DNA of 15,408 nucleotides from Actinomycetes bacterium (GCA_021827225.1 JAKAXG010000029.1:1-15408); one strand, 5' to 3'; positions 1-6,363 are shown, counted from the stretch's first letter. A program made the numbers and translations. Notes: generated by a model not told the origin, from the letters alone.

Positions 1-1
1 C

Positions 2-814
2 GACCTGGCCCTGACCGACCGGCCCGACCCGCCACCCCCCTGGGTGGGGGTGGACGACGTGCCCGCTGCCCTGTCCTCCCTCCGTCGGTCGGTGGCGGCG
101 GCCCCCCTCGCCGCCGCCGCCCTGGTACAGCTGCTGCGGATCAGCCCCGGCCGGCCGGTCGATGAGGGTCTGGCCTTGGAGTCGCTGGTGTACTCGATGC
201 TGCAGAGCGGGCCGGAGTTCGAGGCGTGGAGAGCCGCCCGGGCCGCCCCTTTTTCCGGAACCGGCACGCTCGAGCCGCTGGTCGTCGAGCGGCGGGGAGA
301 GGTGCTCCTGCTGACCCTGAACCGGCCGGAGGTGCACAACGCCTACAACCGGGCCATGCGCGACGCCCTCTGTGAGGCCCTCACCGTGGCCGCCGTCGAC
401 CCCCGCGTCCGGGTGGAGATCTGCGGCCGGGGCCGGTCCTTCTGCAGCGGCGGCGACCTGACCGAGTTCGGCACGTTCCCCGACCCGGTCAGCGCCCACC
501 GGGTGCGGACCACCCGCAGCCCGGCCCGGCTGCTGGCCTCGCTCTCGGAGCGGGTGGCGGCCACCGTTCACGGGGTGTGCGCCGGCTCGGGTATCGAGCT
601 GCCCGCCTTCGCCGGCACCCTGCGGGCCCGCCCTGACACCCGGATCTGGCTGCCCGAGCTGAGCATGGGGCTGATCCCCGGGGCCGGGGGCACCGTGAGC
701 CTGCCCCGGCGCATCGGGCGGCACCGCACGGCGTGGCTGGCGCTCAGCGGATCGGAGATCGACGCCGGCACGGCCCTCGGCTGGGGCCTGGCGGACGCCC
801 TGTCAGGCTCTTAG
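2..814 (+). CDS. enoyl-CoA hydratase/isomerase family protein, 5' end cut by window edge
   Basis: Crotonase-fold enzyme, probably hydrating or isomerising enoyl-CoA thioesters in beta-oxidation or a related acyl-CoA pathway in the cytoplasm. The frame is open from base 2, so the true start may lie outside; the first in-window start is GTG at 44. The first 85 or so residues are an N-terminal region rich in Ala and Leu, then the crotonase core begins near base 280 (VLLLTLNRPEVHNAYN). GRGRSFCSGGDL (423-458) is the oxyanion-hole and CoA-binding segment. GIELPAF places a Glu at 596-598 and LPELSMGLIPGAGGT a Glu at 656-658; these match the two catalytic Glu positions of rat enoyl-CoA hydratase, so it looks active. 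The protein ends soon after the core, without the usual long C-terminal helical part, so it is short at that end. Its last 12 bases overlap the end of the opposing acetyltransferase gene. Substrate cannot be told. Confidence 0.9.
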   Translation, partial: DLALTDRPDPPPPWVGVDDVPAALSSLRRSVAAAPLAAAALVQLLRISPGRPVDEGLALESLVYSMLQSGPEFEAWRAARAAPFSGTGTLEPLVVERRGEVLLLTLNRPEVHNAYNRAMRDALCEALTVAAVDPRVRVEICGRGRSFCSGGDLTEFGTFPDPVSAHRVRTTRSPARLLASLSERVAATVHGVCAGSGIELPAFAGTLRARPDTRIWLPELSMGLIPGAGGTVSLPRRIGRHRTAWLALSGSEIDAGTALGWGLADALSGS

Positions 815-1792
815 GGCCAGCGAGGCGGCGGTAACCACGTCTCGGACGGCGTCGCCGATCCGCTGCCCGGTCCCGGCGTCGAGCAGGGCGGCCGCCCGGC
901 GGGGGTCGACCGATACCAGCACCAGACCCGGCTCGTCGAAGCTGGTCTCGCCGTCCGCCTTGGCGAACACCCGGCGCATGGCCGTGTTCTCCTCCATGAC
1001 GTGCGCCACCAGCTTCTCGATCCCGGCCTCGCACGCCGCCACCCCCAGGGCGCCGAGGAGCAGGGTGCCGAGCCCCCGGCCCTGGTAGCGGTCCATGGCC
1101 GTGAAGGCCATCTCGGCGTCGGGGTCCCCCGGGCGGCGCACGTACCGGCCGGTGGCCATGCCCTCGTGGGTGCGGGCGTCGAGCACCACCCAGGCGAAGT
1201 GGTCGACGTAGTCGATGTCGATCAGGTAGTCGACCAGGGCGGGGGAGGGGGCGCCGGCGGTGAAGAAGCGCCGGCGGATGCTCTCCCGCGACAGGCTGTG
1301 GATGGCGGCGTCGAACGCCGGGCGGTCCGACGGCAGCAGTGGCCGGACGACGACCGGCGTCCCGTCCCGCAGCTCGATGTGGACCGGCCGCAGATCCTGG
1401 GCCAGCCGGGAGCTGGCCAGCCGGCGCAGCCGCGACCGCACCGTCTCCACGTCCAGCAGCTCCTCGAGGGCGGCCGCCCCCCCGCAGAGGAACCGGCAGT
1501 CCTCCACGGCGGTGACGGTGGCCGTGCGGGGCCGGTGGCGGAGCAGGGCCAGCTCACCGAGGATGGAACCGGGCCCGGCGTCGGACAGGTGATGGTCCGC
1601 GATGGTCACCGACACCCGCCCCTCCAGCAGGAGCCAGAACGTGTCGCCGTCCTCGCCCTCCCGCCCGAGCACCTCGCCGGCGGCGGCCGAGCAGGGCTGC
1701 AGGTGGCCCGCGGCGGCCGCCAGCCGCTCCTCCGGGGCGCCGCTCAGCAGCGGCAGCGCCGCCAGCTCAACGAGGTCTATCGGCGCCCCCAT
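803..1792 (-). CDS. pat: cAMP-regulated protein lysine acetyltransferase (Pat/KATmt-like): cyclic-nucleotide-binding domain fused to GNAT
   Basis: Predicted 329-residue cytoplasmic protein. Residues 10-120 form a cyclic-nucleotide-binding domain with phosphate-binding cassette GSILGELALL..RPRTATV (75-93), including E80 and R89, which in this fold contact ribose and phosphate. Residues 145-310 form a GNAT acetyltransferase with acetyl-CoA loop YQGRGLG (236-242) and helix ENTAMRRVFAKAD. E227, in AEMAFTAMD, falls where the mycobacterial enzymes have their general-base Glu. Order and length match M. tuberculosis Rv0998 and M. smegmatis MSMEG_5458, where cAMP relieves autoinhibition and targets include acetyl-CoA synthetase and FadD ligases; that function is known for the family and inferred here. 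ATG at 1790-1792 was chosen because the cNMP domain starts directly after it. The frame stays open far upstream, but only as a shadow of the protease gene. It lies 11 bp behind the protease stop, probably co-transcribed; no clear ribosome binding site. Confidence 0.88.
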   Translation of the reverse strand: MGAPIDLVELAALPLLSGAPEERLAAAAGHLQPCSAAAGEVLGREGEDGDTFWLLLEGRVSVTIADHHLSDAGPGSILGELALLRHRPRTATVTAVEDCRFLCGGAAALEELLDVETVRSRLRRLASSRLAQDLRPVHIELRDGTPVVVRPLLPSDRPAFDAAIHSLSRESIRRRFFTAGAPSPALVDYLIDIDYVDHFAWVVLDARTHEGMATGRYVRRPGDPDAEMAFTAMDRYQGRGLGTLLLGALGVAACEAGIEKLVAHVMEENTAMRRVFAKADGETSFDEPGLVLVSVDPRRAAALLDAGTGQRIGDAVRDVVTAASLALRA

Positions 1793-1803
1793 CGGCTGCG
1801 GGG

Positions 1804-3252
1804 TCAGGCGGCCGGCCCGTTGGCCAGGGTCACCGTCGCGGTGTGGCTGGCGCCGCTCGAGTCGGTCCACTGCACCGACACCTTGTCGCCCGGGTGGTAG
1901 CGGCTGATCAGGTTGGTGAGGGCGTTGGAGGAGTCCACGGGCGACCCGCCCAGGGCGGTGATGACGTCGCCGGCGCCGATGCCGGCTGCGGAGGCCGGCC
2001 CGTTGGGGATGGCGCCGCTGATGGCCGCCCCCTGGGTGGTCGACGCCGACGGCGAGGTGTCGACCTCCACCCCGAGGAAGGCGGTCGGGCCGATGTGCAC
2101 CGTGTTCGACGCCTTGCCGGCCCGGATCTGCCCGGCGATGGACATGGCCGTGTTGATGGGGATGGCGAAACCCTGGTTCCCGGGGGCCTGGAACGAGAAG
2201 CCGGTCGACGCCGCGGTGTCCATGCCGATCACCTGACCGGAGCTGTTGACCAGCGCGCCGCCGGAGTCCCCGGGCTGGATGTTGGCGTTGGTCTGGATCA
2301 GCCCGGTGAGCTTCTCGCTGGTGCCGTTGCTCTCGTCCTGGGCGGTGATCGCCTGGTCGAGGGCCGTCACCTGGCCCGCCGCCGTGCTGGGCGTGCCGCC
2401 CACGCCGCCGGCGTTGCCGATCCCCACCACGGCCTGGCCGACGCTCACCTTGCTCGAGTCGCCGATGTTCGCCGTCTTCAGCCCGGAGGCGTTGTGGAGC
2501 TTGATCACCGCCACGTCGTGGGTGTGGTCGTAGCCGACCACCGTGGCCGTGTAGGTCTGCCCGTTGGCGATGTCGGTGGCCTTGATGCTGGTGGCCCCGG
2601 AGATGACGTGGTTGTTGGTCAGGATGACCCCGTCCGAGGTGAGCACGATGCCGGTGCCGGCCGCCTCGCCGTTCTGGTAGCTCAAGGTGGTGTCGATGTC
2701 GACCAGCGAGTTGGCGGCGGCGGCCGCCGCGCCGCTCAGTGCGCCGGAGCCGTTGGTCCCCCCGGAGGACCCGGTCCCGCCGTTGCCGTTGCCGGAACCG
2801 AACGGGTTCAGGCCGAAGCCGGGGGTGTTGCCGGTCCCTCCGGTACCCACCGAGTTGTGCACCGACCGCCACACACCGTGGCCGATGCCCAGCCCGACCA
2901 GCACCGCCACCACCAGCAGCAGGGCGGTGATGGCGTGGGGCAGGCTGCGCCGCGGACGGGGGGGCGCCCAGCCGTAATGCCACCCCGGGCCGTACGGGCC
3001 GCCGGGTCCTCCGGGTCCTCCGGGCCCCCAGCCGCCCTGGTAGGGCTGTCCCCAGTAGGGGTAGCCGGGACGGCCTCCACCCTGACCCCAGCCGTCGTGG
3101 CGCGGGTCGCGCCAGCCCGGACCCGGCTCCCGCCAACCCGGACCCGGCTCCCGCCAGTCCGGCGGGGGCGGCGGCGGGCTCCAGGGGCCGTTGCCCCAGG
3201 ACGGTTGGTCCTGGGGTTCGCCGCTCGATTGGGGATCATGGATGTCGTTCAT
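1804..3252 (-). CDS. htrA: membrane-anchored HtrA/DegP-type serine protease with PDZ domain
   Basis: 482 residues. Residues 1-105 are a disordered cytoplasmic tail rich in Pro, Gly and Trp with tandem WREPGPG repeats; 107-128 form one transmembrane helix preceded by RPRR, so the protease faces outward. A Gly/Ser linker (134-172) leads to a trypsin-like domain (about 178-378). The catalytic triad is visible: H215 in TNNHVISG, D246 in HDVAVIKL and S330 in QPGDSGGALV. A PDZ domain spans about 390-478 (FLGVEVD to the C-terminus), with PASAAGIGAGDVI typical of HtrA PDZ folds. The family degrades or refolds misfolded envelope proteins and processes regulators. Start ATG 3250-3252 has GGAAG three bases upstream, a close spacing. 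The Pat-like gene follows in the same direction after 11 bp. The gene diverges from the PilT-like gene, with which it shares a 164-bp upstream region. Confidence 0.95.
   Translation of the reverse strand: MNDIHDPQSSGEPQDQPSWGNGPWSPPPPPPDWREPGPGWREPGPGWRDPRHDGWGQGGGRPGYPYWGQPYQGGWGPGGPGGPGGPYGPGWHYGWAPPRPRRSLPHAITALLLVVAVLVGLGIGHGVWRSVHNSVGTGGTGNTPGFGLNPFGSGNGNGGTGSSGGTNGSGALSGAAAAAANSLVDIDTTLSYQNGEAAGTGIVLTSDGVILTNNHVISGATSIKATDIANGQTYTATVVGYDHTHDVAVIKLHNASGLKTANIGDSSKVSVGQAVVGIGNAGGVGGTPSTAAGQVTALDQAITAQDESNGTSEKLTGLIQTNANIQPGDSGGALVNSSGQVIGMDTAASTGFSFQAPGNQGFAIPINTAMSIAGQIRAGKASNTVHIGPTAFLGVEVDTSPSASTTQGAAISGAIPNGPASAAGIGAGDVITALGGSPVDSSNALTNLISRYHPGDKVSVQWTDSSGASHTATVTLANGPAA
3116..3157. 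repeat. two 21-bp tandem repeats in the protease N-terminal tail
   Basis: Two adjacent 21-bp copies (3116-3136 and 3137-3157) differ only in the last base. On the minus strand they encode the WREPGPG repeats of the HtrA cytoplasmic tail; a third, partial unit (WRDP) follows. A second short repeat nearby (about 3000-3027, nine-base unit GGGTCCTCC) encodes the GGPGGPGGP stretch. They are in-frame expansions of a disordered tail, not a mobile element. Confidence 0.85.
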
Positions 3253-3416
3253 GAGCTTCCGGAAGTGAAGAGGATTCCGCCAGTTAACCCCACCGACCTG
3301 AGCTTTTGGTAAAAGGGTGCTAAGAGGTCGCGACGGCCGGTACCGGTTTCCCTTCCCCCGAGGCTAGTTGTGAATCGGTTGGGCATCAGTTGCGTGCCGG
3401 GTGTCTGGAAATCGAA
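3253..3416. promoter_or_regulatory. divergent intergenic region between htrA-like and pilT-like genes
   Basis: This 164-bp gap must hold the promoters of both divergent genes. It contains the only AT-rich patch nearby, including the inverted repeat CTTTT-GGT-AAAAG (3303-3315), and the 10-bp palindrome CCGGTACCGG (3337-3346), which recurs at 4482-4491. For the protease, a weak TTACCA/TTAACT pair with a 19-base spacer can be drawn on the minus strand; this is not convincing. No clean -35/-10 pair was found for the plus strand. The promoter role is inferred from gene orientation. Confidence 0.5.
3337..3346. promoter_or_regulatory. palindrome CCGGTACCGG upstream of the pilT-like gene (possible operator)
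   Basis: Perfect 10-bp palindrome, 71 bp before the chosen start of the PilT-like gene, inside the divergent promoter region. The same 10 bases occur at 4482-4491 within a longer palindrome. Protein binding is not shown; in DNA this GC-rich a chance repeat is possible. Confidence 0.3.
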
Positions 3417-4517
3417 ATGATCTACGGCGTGGCCGTGGAACCCCGCCTGGACGCCTGGTTGTCCGTGCTGCACCAGCAGAACGGGACGGACATGCTGCTC
3501 ACGGACGGGTCCAAGCCCCTGCTGCGGATCGACGGCCGGCTGTCCCCCCTGGAGGAGTCGGAACCGCTCACCGGCGAGGAGATCGAGGTCATCGCCCGCA
3601 CCCAGATCTCCGATCAGTACGGCGACCGCCTCCACCTGGGCAGGGAGGTGGACTTCTCGTTCTCGTGGCGGGAACGGGCCCGGATCCGGGCCAGCGCCTT
3701 CTACCAGCGCAACGCCTGCTCGTTGTCGCTGCGCCGCATCCCGATGGACATTCCGCCGCCCGACGAGCTGGGCCTGCCGCCCGGGCTCACGGATCTCCTG
3801 GACCGAGACAGCGGCCTCATCCTGGTGACCGGCCCCACCAACTCCGGCAAGTCCACGTCGATGGCCTCCATGATCGACCAGATCAACCGCCGGCGCTCCT
3901 GCCACATCGTCACCATCGAGGACCCCATCGAGTACCTCCACGCCAACCGGCGGGCGGTGGTGAGTCAGAGGGAGGTGGGCAGCGACACCGAGTCCTTCGC
4001 CAGCGCCCTGCGGTCGGTCCTGCGGGAGGATCCCGACGTGGTGCTCGTCGGCGAGCTCCGCGACCCGGACAGCATCGCCGCCGCCCTCGCCATCGCCGAG
4101 ACCGGCCACCTGGTCATCACCACGCTGCCCACCAACGACTCCGCCCATGCCGTCGACCGCCTCGTCGACGTGTTCCCGGCTCCCCGGCGCGCCCACATCC
4201 AGGTCCAGCTGGCCGGGACCCTGCTCGCCGTGCTCTACCAGCGCCTGCTGCCGGGGCTCGACGGGGGGATGGTCGCCGCCTACGAACTCCTGGTGGGGAC
4301 CCCGGTGGTGCGCAGCCTCATCCGGGACGGCAGGACCCGCCAGCTGCGCCAGGTCCTGGCCACCCAGCGTGGTGACGGGATGCAGACCCTCGAGCAGCAC
4401 CTCACGTCGCTCATCGGGGCCGGGCTGATCGACTACGGGACGGCCATCGACACCAGCCTGTACCCCCAGGACATCCCCCGACCGGTACCGGTCGGCGCCG
4501 GCGGCCTGCTCCGGTGA
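3417..4517 (+). CDS. pilT: PilT/GspE-family type IV pilus (twitching) ATPase-like protein, His box altered
   Basis: 366 residues, the usual PilT length. The N-terminal PAS-like domain (about 8-110) includes GTDMLLTDGSKPLLRIDG. The RecA-like ATPase core has Walker A GPTNSGKST (139-147; Asn replaces the usual Gly), Asp box VTIEDPIEYLH (165-175), Walker B DPDVVLVGELRDPDSI (205-220) and His box GHLVITTLPTN (230-240). In canonical PilT the last box reads TLHTN; here His is Pro (P238, codon CCC). The C-terminal segment GTPVVRSLIRDGRTRQL (294-310) matches the PilT retraction motif region (AIRNLIRE). PilT hexamers power pilus retraction at the inner membrane. ATG 3417 is preferred over TTG 3390 because GGAA lies six bases before it. 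No other pilus gene is in the window. The ECF sigma gene follows after 54 bp on the same strand. It may be a divergent or non-retracting paralogue. Confidence 0.88.
   Translation: MIYGVAVEPRLDAWLSVLHQQNGTDMLLTDGSKPLLRIDGRLSPLEESEPLTGEEIEVIARTQISDQYGDRLHLGREVDFSFSWRERARIRASAFYQRNACSLSLRRIPMDIPPPDELGLPPGLTDLLDRDSGLILVTGPTNSGKSTSMASMIDQINRRRSCHIVTIEDPIEYLHANRRAVVSQREVGSDTESFASALRSVLREDPDVVLVGELRDPDSIAAALAIAETGHLVITTLPTNDSAHAVDRLVDVFPAPRRAHIQVQLAGTLLAVLYQRLLPGLDGGMVAAYELLVGTPVVRSLIRDGRTRQLRQVLATQRGDGMQTLEQHLTSLIGAGLIDYGTAIDTSLYPQDIPRPVPVGAGGLLR
4478..4495. promoter_or_regulatory. 18-bp perfect palindrome in the 3' end of the pilT-like gene
   Basis: CCGACCGGTACCGGTCGG reads the same on both strands and has no spacer. 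It lies within the last codons of the PilT-like gene and 77 bp before the sigma factor start, and shares the core CCGGTACCGG with the copy at 3337-3346. It could be an operator for a sigma-gene promoter, or a codon-driven coincidence (it encodes a run of Arg, Pro and Val). Function is inferred only. Confidence 0.4.
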
Positions 4518-4564
4518 GGACCGGTCACATCCCGGGCTGAACCTGGCCTTCCGTCCGGCCGAGA

Positions 4565-4570
4565 GATAAT
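4565..4570 (+). promoter_or_regulatory. possible -10 element GATAAT just before the sigma factor start
   Basis: GATAAT differs from TATAAT at one base and stands out in this GC-rich DNA. It ends one base before GTG 4572 and seven bases before the in-frame GTG 4578. A transcript starting about seven bases downstream would be leaderless at 4578. No good -35 is seen 16-18 bases upstream, so support is weak. Confidence 0.35.
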
Positions 4571-4571
4571 C

Positions 4572-5144
4572 GTGCCGGTGGGACTCGGAGACTCGTTCGC
4601 GGAGGTCCTCCGCGCTGCGCAGGCCGGCGGGGAGTGGGCGTTCGACATCCTCTACCGGGAGCTGAACCCCCGGCTGCTCCGCTACTTCGGCTCCCGGGTC
4701 CCCACCGACGCCCAGGACCTGGCCGCCGAGACGTGGATGGGGGCGGCCCGTCAGATCGGATCGTTCTCGGGGGGCGAGGACGACTTCCGGCGCTGGCTGT
4801 TCACCATCGCCCACCACCGGATGGTGCAGCACTTCCGCTCCGCCGGCCGCCGGCGGGACGAGCCGGTCCCGTTCGAGGCGCTGGCCGGCCACGCCGACCT
4901 CCCGGGGGCGGACCCCGCTGACCAGGTCGTGGGAGCGGCCTCGGCTCAGGCCGCCGCCGCCCAGATCGCCTCGCTGCTCAGCCCCGATCAGGCGGAGGTG
5001 GTCCTCCTGCGCGTCCTCGGGGGGATGTCCGTCGAGGAGGTCGCCGCCGTGGTGGGCAAGCGGCCCGGCACGGTGAGGGTCCTGCAACATCGGGCGATCA
5101 GGAAATTGGCGAATGAGAATTTCCCGATGGAGGTAACTCCGTGA
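4572..5144 (+). CDS. ECF (group IV) RNA polymerase sigma factor
   Basis: 190 residues with the two-domain ECF layout. Sigma region 2 spans about 25-92 (AFDILYRELNPRLLRYF, then DAQDLAAETWMGAARQI and FRRWLFTIAHHRMVQHFR). Region 4 spans about 128-182 and carries the helix-turn-helix MSVEEVAAVVGKRPGTV (152-168) followed by HRAIRKL. There is no region 1 or 3. It directs RNA polymerase to a small regulon, usually in response to an envelope or stress signal. The start is GTG 4572; an in-frame GTG at 4578 is equally possible, and GAGAG upstream is only a poor ribosome binding site. The stop overlaps the start of the next gene in GTGA, which is the usual sigma/anti-sigma arrangement. The PilT-like gene is 54 bp upstream, so all three may form one operon. 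The regulon cannot be read from the window. Confidence 0.93.
   Translation: MPVGLGDSFAEVLRAAQAGGEWAFDILYRELNPRLLRYFGSRVPTDAQDLAAETWMGAARQIGSFSGGEDDFRRWLFTIAHHRMVQHFRSAGRRRDEPVPFEALAGHADLPGADPADQVVGAASAQAAAAQIASLLSPDQAEVVLLRVLGGMSVEEVAAVVGKRPGTVRVLQHRAIRKLANENFPMEVTP
5129..5134 (+). promoter_or_regulatory. strong Shine-Dalgarno GGAGGT deciding the start at 5141
   Basis: GGAGGT lies six bases before GTG 5141, inside the 3' end of the sigma gene. It is among the best ribosome binding sites in the window and supports GTG 5141 rather than ATG 5171 (M11) as the start. It suggests the stalk protein is translated at least as well as the sigma factor. Confidence 0.8.
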
Positions 5145-6190
5145 GTCCGGGCCGCGATTACGGGAACGAGATGCCCCGCCACCCGTTCGACGACGCCACA
5201 GCCGACCGGCTCCTCGCCGGTCACATGGCGCCGGCGGACGCCCCGCCCGGCTACGACCGCCTCGCCGCTCTCGTCCAGGCGGCCACGGGCCCCGCTCAGC
5301 AGGCGGAGCTGACGGGCCAGGCAGTTGTAGTCCGGGCGGCGGCAACAGCGGCAGCTCACTCGTCCCTGATTCCCGCCCCTAGAGGAAAATCCATGCTCTC
5401 GAAGCTCCTGACCGCCAAGGTCGCCGCCGCCGCGACCGTCGCCGCCTTCGGGCTCGGAACCGCGGCGGCCGCCGCCACCGGCGCCCTTCCCGGCCAGCAC
5501 CCGGCCTCCCACCACGCGGTGATCGCCGCCGACTCGACCAGCTCCACCTCGAGCACCACCTCGAGCACCACCTCGACGACGACGTCCTCCACCACGTCGT
5601 CGACCTCCTCCACCACCTCCACGTCGGTCGACTCGGGGACCGCCGGCACCCAGTCCTCGGGCTCGACGGCGTCCACCCTGCCGGCCACCGGCCCGGCCAA
5701 CGCCGCCGCCCAGTTCGGCCTCTGCACCGCCTTCCTCGAGCACCACCCGATGACGTCGGGCTCCACCCCCTCGTCGGTGCCCAGCGACAACTCGACCGCC
5801 TTCCGCGCCCTCATCGCCCAGAACGGCGGGCTCACCGGCACCATGACCTACTGCCAGGGCGTGATCACCGCCCACAGCAGCACCAGCTCGACCAGCTCCA
5901 CGACCGACCAGAACGGGCGACCCACCGACGCCGGCAAGCCGGCCAGCCCCGGTGACTCCTCCTCCCACGCCAACAGCTCGGACCACGGCAGCACCGGCTC
6001 CGACCACGGCCAGGCGCCGGTGAGCACCCCGGCCTCCACCGGCAGTGGCACCGCCGGCTCCGGCCACGGTGACAGCTCCACCAGCGGCTCCGGCCATGTT
6101 GACGGCTCCACCGGCACCAGCACGGCGGCCACCGCCGGCGGTGGCGCCAGCACCGCCGGGTCGGGTGCCGCCTCGGCCCACGGCCACTGA
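5141..6190 (+). CDS. single-pass membrane protein with Ser/Thr-rich stalk, putative anti-sigma factor
   Basis: 349 residues. The cytoplasmic part (1-85) contains DDATADRLLAGHMAPADAP (17-35) and LAALVQAATGPAQQAELTG; I recall such a segment in other actinomycete proteins encoded next to ECF sigma genes, but it lacks the zinc anti-sigma motif HxxxCxxC. One Ala-rich membrane helix follows (about 89-113). Outside is a Ser/Thr stretch (132-162), then a small region with two Cys: FGLCTAF (C195), AFRALIAQNGG and TYCQGV (C238), perhaps a disulphide. The tail (245-349) is low-complexity Ser, Gly, Thr, Asp and His, ending HGH, with repeated SDHGS and GSGHG-like units. The GTGA overlap with the sigma gene suggests it holds the sigma factor at the membrane until a surface signal arrives. 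That role is inferred from position and topology; a cell-surface structural protein is the alternative. A hairpin lies 90 bp downstream. Confidence 0.75.
   Translation: MSPGRDYGNEMPRHPFDDATADRLLAGHMAPADAPPGYDRLAALVQAATGPAQQAELTGQAVVVRAAATAAAHSSLIPAPRGKSMLSKLLTAKVAAAATVAAFGLGTAAAAATGALPGQHPASHHAVIAADSTSSTSSTTSSTTSTTTSSTTSSTSSTTSTSVDSGTAGTQSSGSTASTLPATGPANAAAQFGLCTAFLEHHPMTSGSTPSSVPSDNSTAFRALIAQNGGLTGTMTYCQGVITAHSSTSSTSSTTDQNGRPTDAGKPASPGDSSSHANSSDHGSTGSDHGQAPVSTPASTGSGTAGSGHGDSSTSGSGHVDGSTGTSTAATAGGGASTAGSGAASAHGH
5533..5635. repeat. low-complexity Ser/Thr codon repeats (AGCACCACCTCG-type)
   Basis: Imperfect tandem units such as GAGCACCACCTC and TCCACCACGTCG encode the Ser/Thr run at residues 132-162 of the stalk protein. 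The units stay in frame and have no constant spacers, so this is coding low complexity and a likely site of length variation between strains. Confidence 0.8.
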
Positions 6191-6363
6191 TCCGCCCGGC
6201 CGGGCCCCGGCGGCCGGTTCCGTCCGATCCGGGCGTTCGGCCCGGTTCGGTCACCTCCTTCGCCGGTTGACGGCCCCGCCGCCGGGCGGGTGGGCTGCCC
6301 CCACCCGCCCGGCGTGGCCGTATCAACAGGGTGACAACTCCGCCGAGTATCCTTTTTCCGAAC
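6191..6363. other. intergenic region between stalk-protein gene and response regulator gene
   Basis: 173 bp without a gene. It holds a 12-bp palindrome GCCCGGCCGGGC (6194-6205) just behind the stalk-protein stop, the strong hairpin at 6280-6314 and the start region of the response regulator. TTGACG at 6267-6272 resembles a -35 but has no matching -10 at 16-18 bases. TATCCT (6348-6353) fits the actinobacterial -10 pattern TANNNT and would give a 5' leader of only a few bases before ATG 6364. No Shine-Dalgarno precedes that ATG. Confidence 0.5.
6280..6314. terminator. 15-bp perfect-stem hairpin, likely terminator of the sigma/stalk operon
   Basis: The arms 6280-6294 and 6300-6314 are perfectly complementary, with a five-base loop (CTGCC). 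The stem is almost all G and C. No T-tract follows, as is common for intrinsic terminators in high-GC actinomycetes. It lies 90 bp after the stalk-protein stop and 50 bp before the response regulator start, so it fits termination; attenuation of the downstream gene is a weaker alternative. Confidence 0.65.

Noticed and set aside
343..564. Short minus-strand frames opposite the enoyl-CoA hydratase
   Set aside because: They are Arg/Ser-rich antisense shadows of a gene with clear crotonase motifs.
1793..3136. Upstream extension of the acetyltransferase frame, giving a 777-residue reading frame with an Arg/Gly/His-rich first part
   Set aside because: It runs through the protease gene in another frame, has no recognisable domain and the composition of a high-GC shadow; the cNMP domain starts right after ATG 1790-1792.
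3390..3416. TTG 3390 as start of the pilT-like gene
   Set aside because: No ribosome binding site precedes it, while ATG 3417 has GGAA at six bases and gives the usual PilT N-terminus.
3249..5345. Long open frame on the minus strand opposite the pilT-like and sigma genes
   Set aside because: Two recognisable families are encoded on the plus strand here; the antisense product has Gly/Arg/His-rich composition typical of GC-driven open frames.
5533..6180. Possible CRISPR or satellite array in the Ser/Thr and Gly/Ser/His regions
   Set aside because: The units are short, imperfect and in frame, with no constant repeat and no unique spacers; they encode low-complexity protein.
6331..6363. GTG 6331 as start of the response regulator
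   Set aside because: It adds 11 residues not expected in the family; ATG 6364 starts directly at the receiver domain.
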